Source of the DNA: Corynebacterium urinipleomorphum
GTDB lineage: Bacteria > Actinomycetota > Actinomycetes > Mycobacteriales > Mycobacteriaceae
Direction: 5' to 3'
DNA length: 64,000 nt
NCBI RefSeq assembly: GCF_900155535.1
Contig: NZ_LT706962.1
Span: 116,590 to 180,589, forward strand
Shown: piece after piece, positions 26,565-35,953 of the stretch
Position numbering within the stretch: the stretch's first letter is position 1
How the letters are laid out: each line of letters opens with the position of its first letter
Notes under the pieces: model-generated
Told to the model about the DNA's origin: nothing
Database searches by the model: none
The model's input: the letters and a program-made list of their open reading frames with translations, nothing else
Made by a program: the position numbers and the translations under genes

Positions 26565-26604
26565 TTATCCACAGAACGCTGACACGTCACCACGGTTATC
26601 CACA
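26565..26604 (+). promoter_or_regulatory. Two perfect DnaA boxes
   Basis: TTATCCACA occurs at 26565-26573 and again at 26596-26604, same orientation, starts 31 bp apart, each followed by G. Both lie 50-95 bp upstream of the HNH nuclease gene. A TAGCGT box (26645-26650) 7 nt before ATG 26658 is the likely leaderless -10. Confidence 0.6.
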
Positions 26605-27324
26605 GGTTCCGGGCTGTGTCCTTTCCTTGGTGGTTGTTGGGTTTTAGCGTGTGGGGCATGAACGAGTTCGCAGTCCACGTGGGCGCTACCGGCAGCGCCG
26701 TTGATGCCTTGGCGCATTTCGATGCCCAGGTGCTTCTCGATGCCGGTGCTAACCCCGCCAACGTCCGCGACTGGAAACTCGCCTTCAACGCCTACTACGG
26801 CGCAACCCGGTTTACCCGGAAGCAGGCCCAGGCCATCCGCATTGCCCGTGAGACGGGGAAGTCTCTGGATCAGTTGGTGTTGATCGAAAACCAACTCAAA
26901 GCAGTCACACCGGCAAGTGAGACGTGGCGGCTCCGCCTCGCGTTGCTGTCGGTGCGCGGGGACTACAACACCTTGAAGCGTCGGGCGAAGACCATCATCC
27001 CCGATCCGGGTGCTGACACCCCCGCCCCGGAGTCCACGGTCCGGTTCAGCACACCGAAGAAAGGCAAACGTTCCTTTACCGCCACCGGTGACGACAGTTT
27101 CATCGCCGCCTTGGAGTATGCCCTGCGACGAGATCTGAACCCGGATCGTCCCGCAGGGCCGCAGATGTACGAAGCACTCACGGAGATCTTGAAAGGGGAT
27201 GGTGGTGTGGCCGAGGCTGTGCCCCGCCCGCTTGTGGTGGTCCCGCTTGAGGAGCACACCAAGATCCTGCGGGGTGAAGTGTCCTGGGTTTAGTTCCGAT
27301 CATTTCTAGAGAAGGATTGGAATC

Positions 27325-27642
27325 ATGCCAAGGAAGTACAGTGACGAGTTCAAGGCCAAGGCAGTGCGTTTGGCTGAGGATCTCGTTGAGCTCGAAGGGT
27401 GTTCGAAATGGGGTGCAGCCGTAGAGATCGGTGAAAAGCTCGGCATTCCAGCGCACACGCTCAACGATTGGTTGAAGCCGAATATGGCCTCGTCCGATGT
27501 TGAGATTGGCGCCGGCGAGTCAGCGGCTGACGAGCTGAAGCGGCTCCGGAAAGAGATTAAGGAGCTACGCAGGGCTAACGAGATCTTGAAAACCGCGTCA
27601 GCTTTTTTCGCGGCGGAACTCGACCGTCCCACCAGAAGATGA
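27325..27642 (+). CDS. IS3-family transposase OrfA
   Basis: 105 residues. Helix-turn-helix of the IS3/IS911 type (MPRKYSDEFKAKAVRLAED, then IPAHTLNDWLKP) and a C-terminal leucine-zipper-like coiled coil (LKRLRKEIKELRRANEILK). It overlaps orfB by ATGA. T-TTT-TTC at 27603-27609 is in the correct phase for -1 slippage, which would make the OrfAB transposase; OrfA alone would be the DNA-binding regulator. Confidence 0.95.
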   Translation: MPRKYSDEFKAKAVRLAEDLVELEGCSKWGAAVEIGEKLGIPAHTLNDWLKPNMASSDVEIGAGESAADELKRLRKEIKELRRANEILKTASAFFAAELDRPTRR

Positions 27643-28553
27643 TCGAATACATCGATGCGTATCGCGATCGCTTCGGGGTCGAGGCTATCTGTCGCACCTT
27701 GAAAGAGACAGAATGTGGGTTCATCACCTCTCGCGGTTACCGAGCAGCGAAAGCACGAGCGCCGTCGGCGAGGAGTTTGTCAGATGCGCTGCTTATTCCT
27801 GAATTGGTGAGGGTCTACGAGGACAACTTCAGCGTCTACGGGGTCCGCAAGATGTGGAAGGCTATGCAGCGCGCCGGCTGGAACATCGGTCGTGATCAGA
27901 CCGCGCGTTTGATGAAGCAAGCTGGTATTCAAGGCCGCAGGCGTGGCCGCACACCGATGACAACGCTTCGGGCCAACGTGCCGGATTGCCGCCCTGACCT
28001 GGTCAACCGTGACTTCACTGCACCCGCGCCGCACCGGTTGTGGGTCGCTGACATCACCTATGTGCGCACCTTGTCTGGTTTTGCCTACACCGCGTTTATC
28101 ACTGATGTGTACTCCAGGAAGATCGTCGGTGTGGCGACTCGGGCGAGCATGCGTACCGATGAACTGCCGTTGGAGGCCTTTGAGCACGCCCTGTATCACG
28201 CTGGTGATCTTCGCTCAGAAGGGCTTGTCCACCACAGTGACCGCGGCTCGCAGTATGTCTCGATCCGTTACGGTGAAGCGCTCACCCAGGCAGGTATCGA
28301 TCCGTCTGTCGGCACCGTCGGCGACTCCTATGACAACGCGTTGGCTGAAACGGTCAACGGGCTCTACAAAACAGAGCTGATTTATCCCCACCGGCCGTGG
28401 GCATCGGTCGGTGAAGTCGAGATCGCCACCCTTCGCTGGGTGCACTGGTGGAACAACCAGCGACTTCATCAATCCCTGGGATATATCACTCCACAGGAGA
28501 TGGAGGACGCCTACTATCAACGATCAGACGCTCAAACGTTGGGCGTTAAATAA
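27639..28553 (+). CDS. IS3-family transposase OrfB (DDE integrase domain)
   Basis: 304 residues. HTH_21-like N terminus (SVYGVRKMWKAMQRAGW), then the rve catalytic core with D in WVADITYV, D in HHSDRGSQY and E in NALAETVNGLYKTEL, the D-D-35-E arrangement. Frame -1 relative to OrfA, so most expression is as the frameshift fusion. All catalytic residues are present. Confidence 0.95.
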   Translation: MIEYIDAYRDRFGVEAICRTLKETECGFITSRGYRAAKARAPSARSLSDALLIPELVRVYEDNFSVYGVRKMWKAMQRAGWNIGRDQTARLMKQAGIQGRRRGRTPMTTLRANVPDCRPDLVNRDFTAPAPHRLWVADITYVRTLSGFAYTAFITDVYSRKIVGVATRASMRTDELPLEAFEHALYHAGDLRSEGLVHHSDRGSQYVSIRYGEALTQAGIDPSVGTVGDSYDNALAETVNGLYKTELIYPHRPWASVGEVEIATLRWVHWWNNQRLHQSLGYITPQEMEDAYYQRSDAQTLGVK

Positions 28554-29223
28554 GCGGAACAAAAACCAGGACGCTTCAGGGTGAGGGCAACGACACCATC
28601 CTGGGACTATCTGACGGCACCACCATGACAGGTGCGGAGTATTTGGCCCGGTTCCATGGTGAGGATCTGGAAGTAGCTATCTTCCATCCGCAGGCGGGTG
28701 CGGTGAACCTGTACGACACGAAACGTTTCGCCAACACCAAGCAGCGTGACCTTGCCCGAGCAACACTCACAACGTGTCCGGTGCCGGGGTGCCGGCACGC
28801 CGCGGATCATTGCGAGGTGCATCATGTCACCGCGTGGTCACGCGACGGACAGACCAACATGGACAACCTGGCGGTGGTGTGCAGGTACCACAACCGCACC
28901 AACGACGATGACCCGGACCACAAACACCGGGGACGCATCGAGATCAGGGCCGGAACCCCGGTATGGGTATCCCCCAGGGGACGACCGGCGGCGAACACCA
29001 CCCACCAATACGGTGCCATGCACCTGTTGTTCGGGAAACAACGAGAATAACCCGAACCATACGGCAACCACGGTAGCGGGAGGAAGCCAGAAGCTGCGGA
29101 AATAGCTGGAAGCTGCGGGCAGTAGACGCACAGCCGAAACACGAGCTGGGACAACCGGGACGGCCGGGGGCGAAGCATGCCCACCGGCCCTACAAGCATG
29201 CCCACAACGCCGCGTACGAGAAA

Positions 29224-29272
29224 ACCCCTGCACCCGCCGGCTGAAAGGATCAGCAATGGGCGGGGCAGGGGT
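29224..29272 (+). terminator. Large hairpin, probable bidirectional terminator
   Basis: ACCCCTGC (29224-29231) pairs with GCAGGGGT (29265-29272), with further GC pairing inside. It lies between the HNH remnant and the convergent lipoprotein gene. The rest of 29051-29311 shows no gene, only short direct repeats (GAAGCTGCGG twice, AGCATGCCCAC twice). Confidence 0.5.
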
Positions 29273-29311
29273 GCTACGCGGCGAAGGCGCGCTATCGGAG
29301 CTCCGGAGGAT

Positions 29312-29857
29312 CTAGTAGGTCGTCTGGGGCTGAACGTTCGCGCCGTCGATAGAAACCTGGGTGAACACGAGAGCGCCGTTGACTACCTCGGGGGAGGACA
29401 GGGTGATCTGCGCGTTCTCAACGACGCGGTCGACGTCCTTGATGTTGCGGGTGGCGGTGCCGTGGGCGATCTCGTCGGTCCACTCGTCCCAGGTGATCTT
29501 CTCGGCGACGTCGTTCTTGTCCTTGCAGTTCAAGACAATCGTGTTGGGCTTGTGCTCCGCCTCGGTCTCGCAGTTGATGAACAGTGGGGTGCCATCGGCG
29601 GCGGCATTCGCAGCGGCGCGCTCGGCGGTGGTGGTGGCCTCGGCGGACGCATTCGCGTCGGTGACGTTGGTCGCGGACGCCGTGGCGGTGCCCCCAGTCT
29701 GGCCGGCGTCCGGCAGGGAGTTCGGGTTCTGGCTGGTCGCGGTGTCGACCTTCTGGGCAGAGTCCTGCTGGTGCGGCGGGGAGCAGGCGGTCACGCCGAA
29801 AGCGGCGGCGGCAGCAAGAGCGAGGGCGGCAACCTGGCGGGGAGTGCGGGTAGTCAC
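29312..29857 (-). CDS. Lipoprotein, unknown function
   Basis: 181 residues. Signal peptide with lipobox VTAC, a Thr/Ala/Asn-rich linker (about 30-85), then a small folded domain with two Cys (INCETE, LNCKDK). GTG 29857 has AAGGA at 7-nt spacing. No family recognised. Confidence 0.75.
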   Translation of the reverse strand: MTTRTPRQVAALALAAAAAFGVTACSPPHQQDSAQKVDTATSQNPNSLPDAGQTGGTATASATNVTDANASAEATTTAERAAANAAADGTPLFINCETEAEHKPNTIVLNCKDKNDVAEKITWDEWTDEIAHGTATRNIKDVDRVVENAQITLSSPEVVNGALVFTQVSIDGANVQPQTTY

Positions 29858-29892
29858 TGCGGGGTCCTTATGGGGTTGGGGGTTAGGTGAAG

Positions 29893-29903
29893 CGTCGATA
29901 AGC
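29893..29903 (+). repeat. CGTCGATAAGC motif, intergenic copy
   Basis: Between the greA end and the lipoprotein start (29858-29916). Confidence 0.8.
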
Positions 29904-29916
29904 GTTGAGTGCTTGA

Positions 29917-30438
29917 TTAGTTCGCGCGCGGGGTCTTGGCCTTAACCGAATCATACGGGTTCGCGGAGACGATCGTGACCGAAATCTCGCGGCCGTTCGG
30001 GGCGGTGTAGGTGCGGGTTTCGCCTTCGGTGGCTCCGAGGACGGCGGCGCCGAGGGGGGACTGCTCGGAGTAGGTCTCCAGGTCCTTGTTGTCGGTGGAC
30101 GCGGCGCGGGTGCCGATCAGGAAGGTCTCCTTATCGTCCTCGTCGCCGTCGTAGTAGACGTGTACGACGGAGCCGACGACGGCCATGCCTTCGACCATGC
30201 CGGAACGCTCGGTGGTGGAATTGGCCAGCAGCTCGGAGATCTGCTTGATGCGGGCTTCTTCCTGGTCCTGCTGCTCGCGTGCGGCGTCGTAACCGGCGTT
30301 TTCCTTGAGGTCGCCCTCTTCGCGGCGCTCGTTGATCTCAGCGGCGATCACCGGGCGGTTGTCGATGAGCTGCTGCAGCTCGCCCTCGAGCTTCGCCTTC
30401 ATTTCCGGGGTGATGTACTGCTGCTGCTTTTCAGCCAT
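29917..30438 (-). CDS. greA: Transcription elongation factor GreA
   Basis: 173 residues. N-terminal antiparallel coiled coil with the catalytic acidic tip (EEGDLKENAGYDAAREQQ; canonical is ENAEY) and a C-terminal FKBP-like domain with SPLGAAVLGA. Rescues backtracked RNA polymerase by stimulating transcript cleavage. Start ATG 30438 (MAEKQQQYITPEM) preferred over GTG 30459. Position next to DUF4307-mca matches mycobacteria. Confidence 0.95.
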   Translation of the reverse strand: MAEKQQQYITPEMKAKLEGELQQLIDNRPVIAAEINERREEGDLKENAGYDAAREQQDQEEARIKQISELLANSTTERSGMVEGMAVVGSVVHVYYDGDEDDKETFLIGTRAASTDNKDLETYSEQSPLGAAVLGATEGETRTYTAPNGREISVTIVSANPYDSVKAKTPRAN

Positions 30439-30499
30439 GGAGTTCGCTCGTTTCCTCACGTTCGTTTAAATAGACGTTCGGAATCGTAACATGAGCATC

Positions 30500-30510
30500 G
30501 CTTATCGACG
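30500..30510 (-). repeat. CGTCGATAAGC motif, intergenic copy
   Basis: Between the DUF4307 stop and greA, in opposite orientation to the copy at 29893, 600 bp away. Confidence 0.8.
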
Positions 30511-30514
30511 CCTC

Positions 30515-31015
30515 CTACCTCGCCTCCACGTACTCTTCCCCCGCGTCGAGGAACGACGGGATTGTGGTGGAGCATCCGTACACTCCGCCTGAGACCGGGA
30601 TGTCGCGGACGGGGATGTCCACGTACATGCGTGTCTGCTCCTCGCCGCCGCCGGGGAGGACGACGTCGCGGCGCCCGATCTCGGCTCTCTCGTAGTTGAG
30701 GGAGGTGATGATGCAGTAGCCGGGGACATCGGGGTCGTTTCGGGAGACGTCGAACCAGACGCGGGACGTGGTGTCGTCGATACGCTCGTGCGCGACGAGG
30801 CTCGCCGAAATGGGTTCCGCGCGGCGCTGCGTGATGTAGCGGCCGACGAAGACGAGGATGAGCACAAGAAACAGGACGCTGACGACAGCGATGATCTTGC
30901 CGACCGTGCGGGACGGGGCGGCATCGGCGGGGGTGGCGGCGGTGCTGCCGTAGCGGGTGCGCGAGCTGCCGGTGCGCTCGCCGCGGCTCTTCGGGGATGA
31001 AGCGGGCTTGGCCAC
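30515..31015 (-). CDS. DUF4307 single-span membrane protein
   Basis: 166 residues: Ser/Arg-rich cytoplasmic tail (1-36), one transmembrane helix (about 38-58), then a beta-rich extracytoplasmic domain with two Cys (GYCIIT, GVYGCST). Matches the DUF4307 protein that usually sits beside mca. GTG 31015. Divergent from mca. Function unknown. Confidence 0.82.
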   Translation of the reverse strand: MAKPASSPKSRGERTGSSRTRYGSTAATPADAAPSRTVGKIIAVVSVLFLVLILVFVGRYITQRRAEPISASLVAHERIDDTTSRVWFDVSRNDPDVPGYCIITSLNYERAEIGRRDVVLPGGGEEQTRMYVDIPVRDIPVSGGVYGCSTTIPSFLDAGEEYVEAR

Positions 31016-31096
31016 GGTGGATGCTCTTTCTCGTCGGGTGAGGTACTAAACTTGTTTCGCGATCAACCTTAACCCCAAGTAGAGGTGGAACACTAA

Positions 31097-32032
31097 GTGA
31101 CCGGATACCGCTTGCTGGCCATCCACGCGCACCCGGACGACGAGTCCAGCAAGGGCGCCGCGACGATGGCGAAATACGCCCACGAGGGCAACCGCGTGAA
31201 GGTGCTCACCTGCACCGGCGGGCAGCGCGGCGACATCCTCAACCCGGCGATGGATAAGCCGGGGATCATCGAGCGGATGACGGAGATTCGCCGCGAAGAG
31301 ATGGCGGCGGCCGCGGCAGCTCTGGGCGTCGAGCACGAATGGCTGGGCTACGAGGACTCCGGCTTGCCCGAAGGTGACCCGCTGCCCCCGCTTCCGCAGG
31401 GCTGCTTCGCCCTCGAGGACCCCGTCGAGGTGGCCAAGGTGCTCGTGGCCAAGATCCGCGAGTTCCGCCCGCATGTGATCATCACCTACGACGAGAACGG
31501 CGGCTACCCGCACCCGGACCACATCATGGTGCACACAATCTCGATGATCGCGTGGGAGGAAGCCGGCAACCCCGACTTCGTGCCCGAGGCAGGGGAGCCG
31601 TGGACGCCGCTGAAGCTCTACTACAGCCACGGCTTCGTGGCACAGCGCATGCGTCTTCTGCATGACCGGCTTATCGACGAAGGCAAGCCCAGCCCCTACG
31701 AACCCATGCTCAAGCGCTGGGAGGAGAACGCCTCCGACATCATGCGGCGTGTGACTACCCAGGTGGAGTGCAGCGAGTATTTCCCCAACCGCGCGGAAGC
31801 TCTGACCGCCCACGCCACCCAAATCGACCCGGCCGGCGCGTTTTTGGCCAGCCCTGTCGAAGTCCAGCAGGAAGTGTGGCCGACCGAGGAATTCGAGCTG
31901 GCGCAGACCCGCGTTCAGACCGCGTTGCCGGAGACTGATTTGTTCGCCGGCATCGGCAGCGCCGAAGCGGCCGACGCGAAGGCCGAAACAGTTGCCGGAC
32001 CTACTGCCGAAAGTGAAGGAGAGCGACAGTGA
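31097..32032 (+). CDS. mca: Mycothiol S-conjugate amidase
   Basis: 311-residue LmbE-like zinc amidase that cleaves mycothiol-toxin conjugates into a mercapturate and GlcN-Ins. Zinc motif AHAHPDDESSKGA (about 8-20) and HPDH (about 138-141). Mca rather than MshB is favoured by length and by synteny with greA and DUF4307. GTG 31097 after AGAGGTGG. Overlaps the next gene by 4 nt. Carries GCTTATCGACG at 31669-31679. Confidence 0.92.
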   Translation: MTGYRLLAIHAHPDDESSKGAATMAKYAHEGNRVKVLTCTGGQRGDILNPAMDKPGIIERMTEIRREEMAAAAAALGVEHEWLGYEDSGLPEGDPLPPLPQGCFALEDPVEVAKVLVAKIREFRPHVIITYDENGGYPHPDHIMVHTISMIAWEEAGNPDFVPEAGEPWTPLKLYYSHGFVAQRMRLLHDRLIDEGKPSPYEPMLKRWEENASDIMRRVTTQVECSEYFPNRAEALTAHATQIDPAGAFLASPVEVQQEVWPTEEFELAQTRVQTALPETDLFAGIGSAEAADAKAETVAGPTAESEGERQ

Positions 32033-32364
32033 CGTTGGGAGCGACGTTGGGAGAGACGTTCGGTATCGATGCTTTAGGCCCCTCGGCTTCCCAGGCGGTT
32101 GTAGTGCTTGCACAGCAGATGAATAAAGACGCGCCGGTCGGACCGGAGTTCGGCAAAGCAGAGCCGATCGGCGCGCTCATCGTCGTGTGCCTGATGGTGG
32201 TCATCCTGCTAATCGGGTGGGCGTTCCACCGCCGTTACTCGCGCTTCCTGCGCCGCAAGCGGTTCGCGGAAGAACGCGGCTTGGACGTGTTCGACGAGAA
32301 GGCTGTCGACGAAGCCATGGCAGCCGAAGGGCTCCTGGACCGCCGTAAGAAGACGTTTTTCTAG
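32029..32364 (+). CDS. Small single-span membrane protein downstream of mca
   Basis: 111 residues. Extracytoplasmic N terminus, one transmembrane helix (about 48-66) and a basic cytoplasmic tail (HRRYSRFLRRKRFAEERG). Starts GTG 32029 within the mca stop (GTGA), so translation is coupled. A protein of this type follows mca in mycobacteria (Rv1083 position). Role unknown. Confidence 0.75.
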   Translation: MTLGATLGETFGIDALGPSASQAVVVLAQQMNKDAPVGPEFGKAEPIGALIVVCLMVVILLIGWAFHRRYSRFLRRKRFAEERGLDVFDEKAVDEAMAAEGLLDRRKKTFF

Positions 32365-32466
32365 GTACCTCCCGGAAACGGGGCGGGGTGCCCGGCTCGG
32401 TTGTGCCCAGATCTGGCTCGCCGGATCGCGGTGGCTCGACCACTCGACCGGAGTAAACTGGAGCGC

Positions 32467-33237
32467 GTGACTATGCTCGACCGACTTCTGTACCCGCTCT
32501 ACGAGAAGCGGTTGAAGCGCGAACTCCAAGGCGTGAAGCGTCCGAAGCACATCGCCGTGATGGCGGACGGCAACCGGCGCTGGGCGCGCGAAGCCGGCTT
32601 CGAGGACATCTCCCACGGGCACCGCGTCGGGGCGGCCAAGATCGGGGAGCTGGTGCAGTGGTCGGCGGAGATGGGCGTCGAGGTCGTGACCATCTACCTG
32701 CTGTCCACCGAGAACCTCTCGCGCACCGAAGAAGAGGTGCAGCTGCTCTACGACATCATTTCGGGTGTTGTCGACGAGCTCTCGGGAGACGGTTACGAGG
32801 CGCGCATCCGCCTCGTCGGGCACCTCAACCTGCTGCCGGAGAAGGTGGCCAACCGCATGCGCTCAGCGGCGGCTGCCACGGAGGACAAGACCGGCATCGT
32901 GGTCAACATCGCTGTGGGCTACGGCGGGCGCCAGGAGATCGTGGACGCCGTGAAGAATTTCATCGACGCCAAAGTCTCGGAGGGAGTTCCCGCAGAAAAG
33001 CTTGCCGACGGCGTCTCCGTCGAATCCCTCTCCGCCCACCTCTACACCTCCGGTCAGCCGGACCCGGATTTGGTGATCCGCACCTCAGGAGAGCAGCGAC
33101 TTTCAGGCTTCCTCCTGTGGCAGTCGGCGTACTCGGAGATCTGGTTCACCGACACGTACTGGCCGGCCTTCCGCAAGATCGACTTCCTGCGTGCGCTGAG
33201 GGACTACTCGCAGAGGTCGAGGAGGTTTGGGAAGTAA
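32467..33237 (+). CDS. uppS: Z-prenyl diphosphate synthase (cis-prenyltransferase)
   Basis: 256 residues. HIAVMADGNRRWAREAG is the family's diphosphate site, followed by ENLSRTEEEV, and RTSGEQRLSGFLLWQSAYSE near the C terminus. By synteny and length it best matches the M. tuberculosis Rv1086 short-chain Z-farnesyl diphosphate synthase, feeding decaprenyl phosphate synthesis. Start GTG 32467: TAAACT (32454-32459) is exactly 7 nt upstream; no ribosome site. Confidence 0.9.
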   Translation: MTMLDRLLYPLYEKRLKRELQGVKRPKHIAVMADGNRRWAREAGFEDISHGHRVGAAKIGELVQWSAEMGVEVVTIYLLSTENLSRTEEEVQLLYDIISGVVDELSGDGYEARIRLVGHLNLLPEKVANRMRSAAAATEDKTGIVVNIAVGYGGRQEIVDAVKNFIDAKVSEGVPAEKLADGVSVESLSAHLYTSGQPDPDLVIRTSGEQRLSGFLLWQSAYSEIWFTDTYWPAFRKIDFLRALRDYSQRSRRFGK

Positions 33238-33238
33238 G

Positions 33239-33249
33239 CGTCGATAAGC
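33239..33249 (+). repeat. CGTCGATAAGC motif, intergenic copy
   Basis: Copy of the dispersed 11-mer one base after the uppS stop codon, in the 21-bp gap before the convergent coaA end. Confidence 0.8.
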
Positions 33250-33258
33250 GACTGCTCC

Positions 33259-34194
33259 TTACATTTTGCGCATGCGCACGCGCTGAACCGAATGGTCCGC
33301 TGCTTTTGAGAGGACGAGCGACGCGCGCACTCTGGTCGGCTGAATATTCTCCACAAGGTTCGGTAGGTTGATCGTCTGCCAAATCCGGCGGGCCTCCACG
33401 GCAGCCGCCTCGTCGCTCAAGTCCGCGAACCGCGCGAAGTGCGCCCCCGGCCGGCGGAACGCCGTGTTCTTCAGTTTGATGAAACGGTCGATGTACCACT
33501 TCTCAATATCCTGCGTGCGCGCGTCCACGTACACCGAGAAATCGAACAGATCCGACACCATGAGCGTCGGGCCCGTCTGAAGGACGTTGAGGCCCTCGAG
33601 GATCAGAATGTCCGGGTGGTCGACCACCTGGTACTCGCCGGGGATGATGTCGTACGCGTCGTGCGAGTAGACGGGAGCTTTGACGTTATCGCGCCCCGCC
33701 TTGACCTCGGTGACGAAACGCAGCAGGTCGCGCCGGTTGTACGACTCCGGGAAGCCCTTGCGCGACATCAAATTCCGCGCGCGCAGCTCTTCGGCGGGCA
33801 GTAGGAAACCGTCCGTGGTGACAAGGTCCACCCGCGGGTGCGAATCCCACCGCTGCAAAAGCGCCTGCAGGACGCGCGCCGTCGTCGACTTGCCCACCGC
33901 GACCGACCCCGCGATGCCGATGATGAAAGGCACGTGCCCCGGATTCTCCCCGAGAAACGTTTCCGTGACAGCCGTGAGCTTCTGCCGCGCGCGGATCTGC
34001 AGGTGGATGAGACGCGACAGCGGCAGGTAGATGTCAGCGACCTCCTGCAAATCCATGCTCTCGCCGATGCCGAGGAGCTGTTCCAGATCGGCTTCGTCAA
34101 TAACTTGCGGCATGTGTGCGCGGCGTTCGCGCCACGCGTCGCGCGGAAAATCCAGGTACGGGCTCGGGTCAGCGGGTCGCGGCATGCGCTCCAT
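33259..34194 (-). CDS. coaA: Pantothenate kinase, type I
   Basis: 311 residues. P-loop [17 protein letters not shown] (about 93-109), then TTDGFLLP and RKGFPESYN, characteristic of CoaA. Commits pantothenate to CoA synthesis and is usually feedback-inhibited by CoA. ATG 34194; a second in-frame ATG three codons later is possible. Divergent from glyA as in mycobacteria. Confidence 0.95.
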   Translation of the reverse strand: MERMPRPADPSPYLDFPRDAWRERRAHMPQVIDEADLEQLLGIGESMDLQEVADIYLPLSRLIHLQIRARQKLTAVTETFLGENPGHVPFIIGIAGSVAVGKSTTARVLQALLQRWDSHPRVDLVTTDGFLLPAEELRARNLMSRKGFPESYNRRDLLRFVTEVKAGRDNVKAPVYSHDAYDIIPGEYQVVDHPDILILEGLNVLQTGPTLMVSDLFDFSVYVDARTQDIEKWYIDRFIKLKNTAFRRPGAHFARFADLSDEAAAVEARRIWQTINLPNLVENIQPTRVRASLVLSKAADHSVQRVRMRKM

Positions 34195-34294
34195 TGTTGC
34201 ACCTGTGGGTGCGTGGCTCTGCGTGAAGGGCCGTGTCTAAAGTGAAGTGGTGCATACTGGCGCACAACAGCCGTACCGAAAGGAACACCGGAAC

Positions 34295-35584
34295 ATGTCT
34301 GAAGACTTCCGCTACCAAGACCTCGCTTCGCTCGACCCAGACGTATACGAGCAGATCCTCGGGGAGGTGTCCCGCCAGCGCAACACGCTGGAGATGATCG
34401 CGTCGGAGAACTTCGTTCCGCGCGCCGTGCTGCAGGCTCAGGGCTCGGTCCTGACCAACAAGTACGCGGAGGGCTACCCGGGCCGCCGCTACTACGGTGG
34501 CTGCGAGAACGTCGACATCATCGAGGACATCGCGCGCGACCGTGCGAAGTCGCTTTTCGGTGCCGAGTACGCCAACGTCCAGCCGCACTCCGGTGCCCAG
34601 GCGAACGCAGCCGTCCTCCACGCCCTGATCAAGCCGGGCGACACGATCATGGGTCTGTCCCTCGCGCACGGCGGTCACCTCACCCACGGCATGAAGATCA
34701 ACTTCTCCGGCCGCCTGTACAACGTCGTGGCGTACGAGGTGGACCCGGAGACCATGCTCATCGACATGGACAAGGTCCGTGAGCTGGCGCTGGAGCACCG
34801 TCCGCAGGTGATCATCGCCGGCTGGTCCGCCTACCCGCGCACCGTGGACTTCGCGGCGTTCCGCGCGATTGCCGACGAGGTCGGCGCGTACCTGTGGACC
34901 GACATGGCGCACTTCGCGGGGCTCGTCGCAGCCGGCCTGCACCCGTCGCCGGTCCCGCACTCGGACGTCGTGTCCACCACCATCCACAAGACGCTCGGTG
35001 GCCCGCGCTCCGGCATGATCCTGGCGAAGCAGGACTACGCCAAGCAGCTCAACTCCGCTGTCTTCCCCGGCCAGCAGGGTGGCCCGCTGATGCACGTCGT
35101 CGCGGCGAAGGCCACCGCGCTGAAGATCGCGGGCACCGAGGAGTTCAAGAACCGCCAAGAGCGCACGCTCGAGGGCGCACGCATCCTCGCTGAGCGCCTC
35201 ACCGCCTCCGACTGCAAGGAGGTCGGCGTGGACGTGCTCACCGGCGGAACCGACGTGCACCTCGTGCTTGCGGACCTGCGCAACTCCGAGCTGGATGGCC
35301 AGCAGGCGGAGGATCTGCTCCACGAAGTGGGCATCACCGTCAACCGCAACGCCGTGCCGAACGACCCGCGTCCACCGATGGTCACGTCCGGTCTGCGCAT
35401 CGGTACCTCGGCGCTGGCGACCCGCGGTTTCGATCAGGCCGCATTCACCGAGACGGCAGACATCATCGGCACCGCTCTCGCCCAAGGTAAGAATGCGGAT
35501 GTGGAGGGGCTGCGGAGGCGCGTCGATAAGCTGGCCGCGGACTTCCCGCTCTACCCGGGCCTCGAAGACTGGAAGATGCTCTAG
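34295..35584 (+). CDS. glyA: Serine hydroxymethyltransferase
   Basis: 429 residues, PLP enzyme interconverting serine and glycine with THF. Contains [29 protein letters not shown] and the PLP lysine in [16 protein letters not shown] 34295 with AAGGA upstream; the frame upstream to 34247 is not needed. CGTCGATAAGC at 35521-35531 (Val-Asp-Lys). Confidence 0.97.
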   Translation: MSEDFRYQDLASLDPDVYEQILGEVSRQRNTLEMIASENFVPRAVLQAQGSVLTNKYAEGYPGRRYYGGCENVDIIEDIARDRAKSLFGAEYANVQPHSGAQANAAVLHALIKPGDTIMGLSLAHGGHLTHGMKINFSGRLYNVVAYEVDPETMLIDMDKVRELALEHRPQVIIAGWSAYPRTVDFAAFRAIADEVGAYLWTDMAHFAGLVAAGLHPSPVPHSDVVSTTIHKTLGGPRSGMILAKQDYAKQLNSAVFPGQQGGPLMHVVAAKATALKIAGTEEFKNRQERTLEGARILAERLTASDCKEVGVDVLTGGTDVHLVLADLRNSELDGQQAEDLLHEVGITVNRNAVPNDPRPPMVTSGLRIGTSALATRGFDQAAFTETADIIGTALAQGKNADVEGLRRRVDKLAADFPLYPGLEDWKML

Positions 35585-35931
35585 TCTTCTGTGCTCCGCT
35601 CCTCGGCGTGAATGCGGCGGGCTTCTGACAGCCATGCCGGCTGATCGCTGAGGAGCTCTCTGATTTCCTGCGTGGTCAGCGGCTTATCCATGCCGTTCTT
35701 CTTCAGTGCCGTGATGCTGATGCCCAGCTTGCGCGCCACTTCGGGGCGGGGGTGCGGACCCTCGGCGCGCAGCTTCACCAACCACTCCGGCGGCGTGTCC
35801 TGCAGCTCGCGCAGCTGCGCGTGGGTGACGCCGCCATCCTGGAATTCCTGCGGAGTCGCGGGCAGATAGATTCCCAGTTTCTTCGCGGCGGTGGCGGGCT
35901 TCATCGCTGTGCTTGACGGCTGTTCGCTCAT
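35581..35931 (-). CDS. DUF5997 family protein
   Basis: 116 residues, soluble, with two similar helical segments ([24 protein letters not shown]), typical of the actinobacterial DUF5997 family encoded beside a LysR-type substrate-binding protein. Start ATG 35931 is preceded by TACCGT (forward 35938-35943) at 6 nt, a leaderless promoter. Its stop overlaps the glyA stop by 4 nt. Confidence 0.78.
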   Translation of the reverse strand: MSEQPSSTAMKPATAAKKLGIYLPATPQEFQDGGVTHAQLRELQDTPPEWLVKLRAEGPHPRPEVARKLGISITALKKNGMDKPLTTQEIRELLSDQPAWLSEARRIHAEERSTED

Positions 35932-35937
35932 GCCCAA

Positions 35938-35947
35938 ACGGTAGCAT
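35938..35947. promoter_or_regulatory. Overlapping divergent leaderless -10 boxes
   Basis: The minus-strand box TACCGT (35938-35943) and the plus-strand box TAGCAT (35942-35947) share two bases. Each lies 6 nt before its start codon (ATG 35931 minus, ATG 35954 plus). RNA polymerase cannot occupy both at once. Confidence 0.6.
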
Positions 35948-35953
35948 CGTGGC

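Larger units (their letters stand above)
27275..28578 (+). mobile_element. IS3-family insertion sequence, 1304 bp
   Basis: Terminal inverted repeats start TGAAG(T/C)GTCCTGG and match over 21 of 24 positions. The target duplication is GGG (27272-27274 and 28579-28581). It carries overlapping orfA and orfB in the -1 relation with a slippery heptamer. Looks complete and functional. Confidence 0.93.
26658..29050 (+). pseudogene. DUF222/13E12 HNH endonuclease gene split by an IS
   Basis: The 5' part (26658-27274) encodes the helical DUF222 domain; the 3' part (28582-29050) encodes the HNH domain (CPVPGCRHAADHCEVHHVTAW, then NLAVVCRYHN). Deleting the IS and one GGG duplication joins Arg-Gly to Glu-Gly-Asn-Asp in frame and restores a 361-residue protein with no other damage, so the insertion is recent. 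As it stands, the N-terminal piece ends at TAG 27291-27293 inside the IS, and the nuclease domain lacks its own start. 13E12 genes are typically multicopy in actinobacteria. Confidence 0.93.

Noticed and set aside
29051..29223. CRISPR-like or satellite repeat after the HNH remnant
   Set aside because: Only two imperfect short repeats (GAAGCTGCGG, AGCATGCCCAC) with no regular spacing.
31249..31258. GATGGATAAGC as a further copy of the dispersed motif
   Set aside because: At least two mismatches to the 11-mer; excluded from the count.
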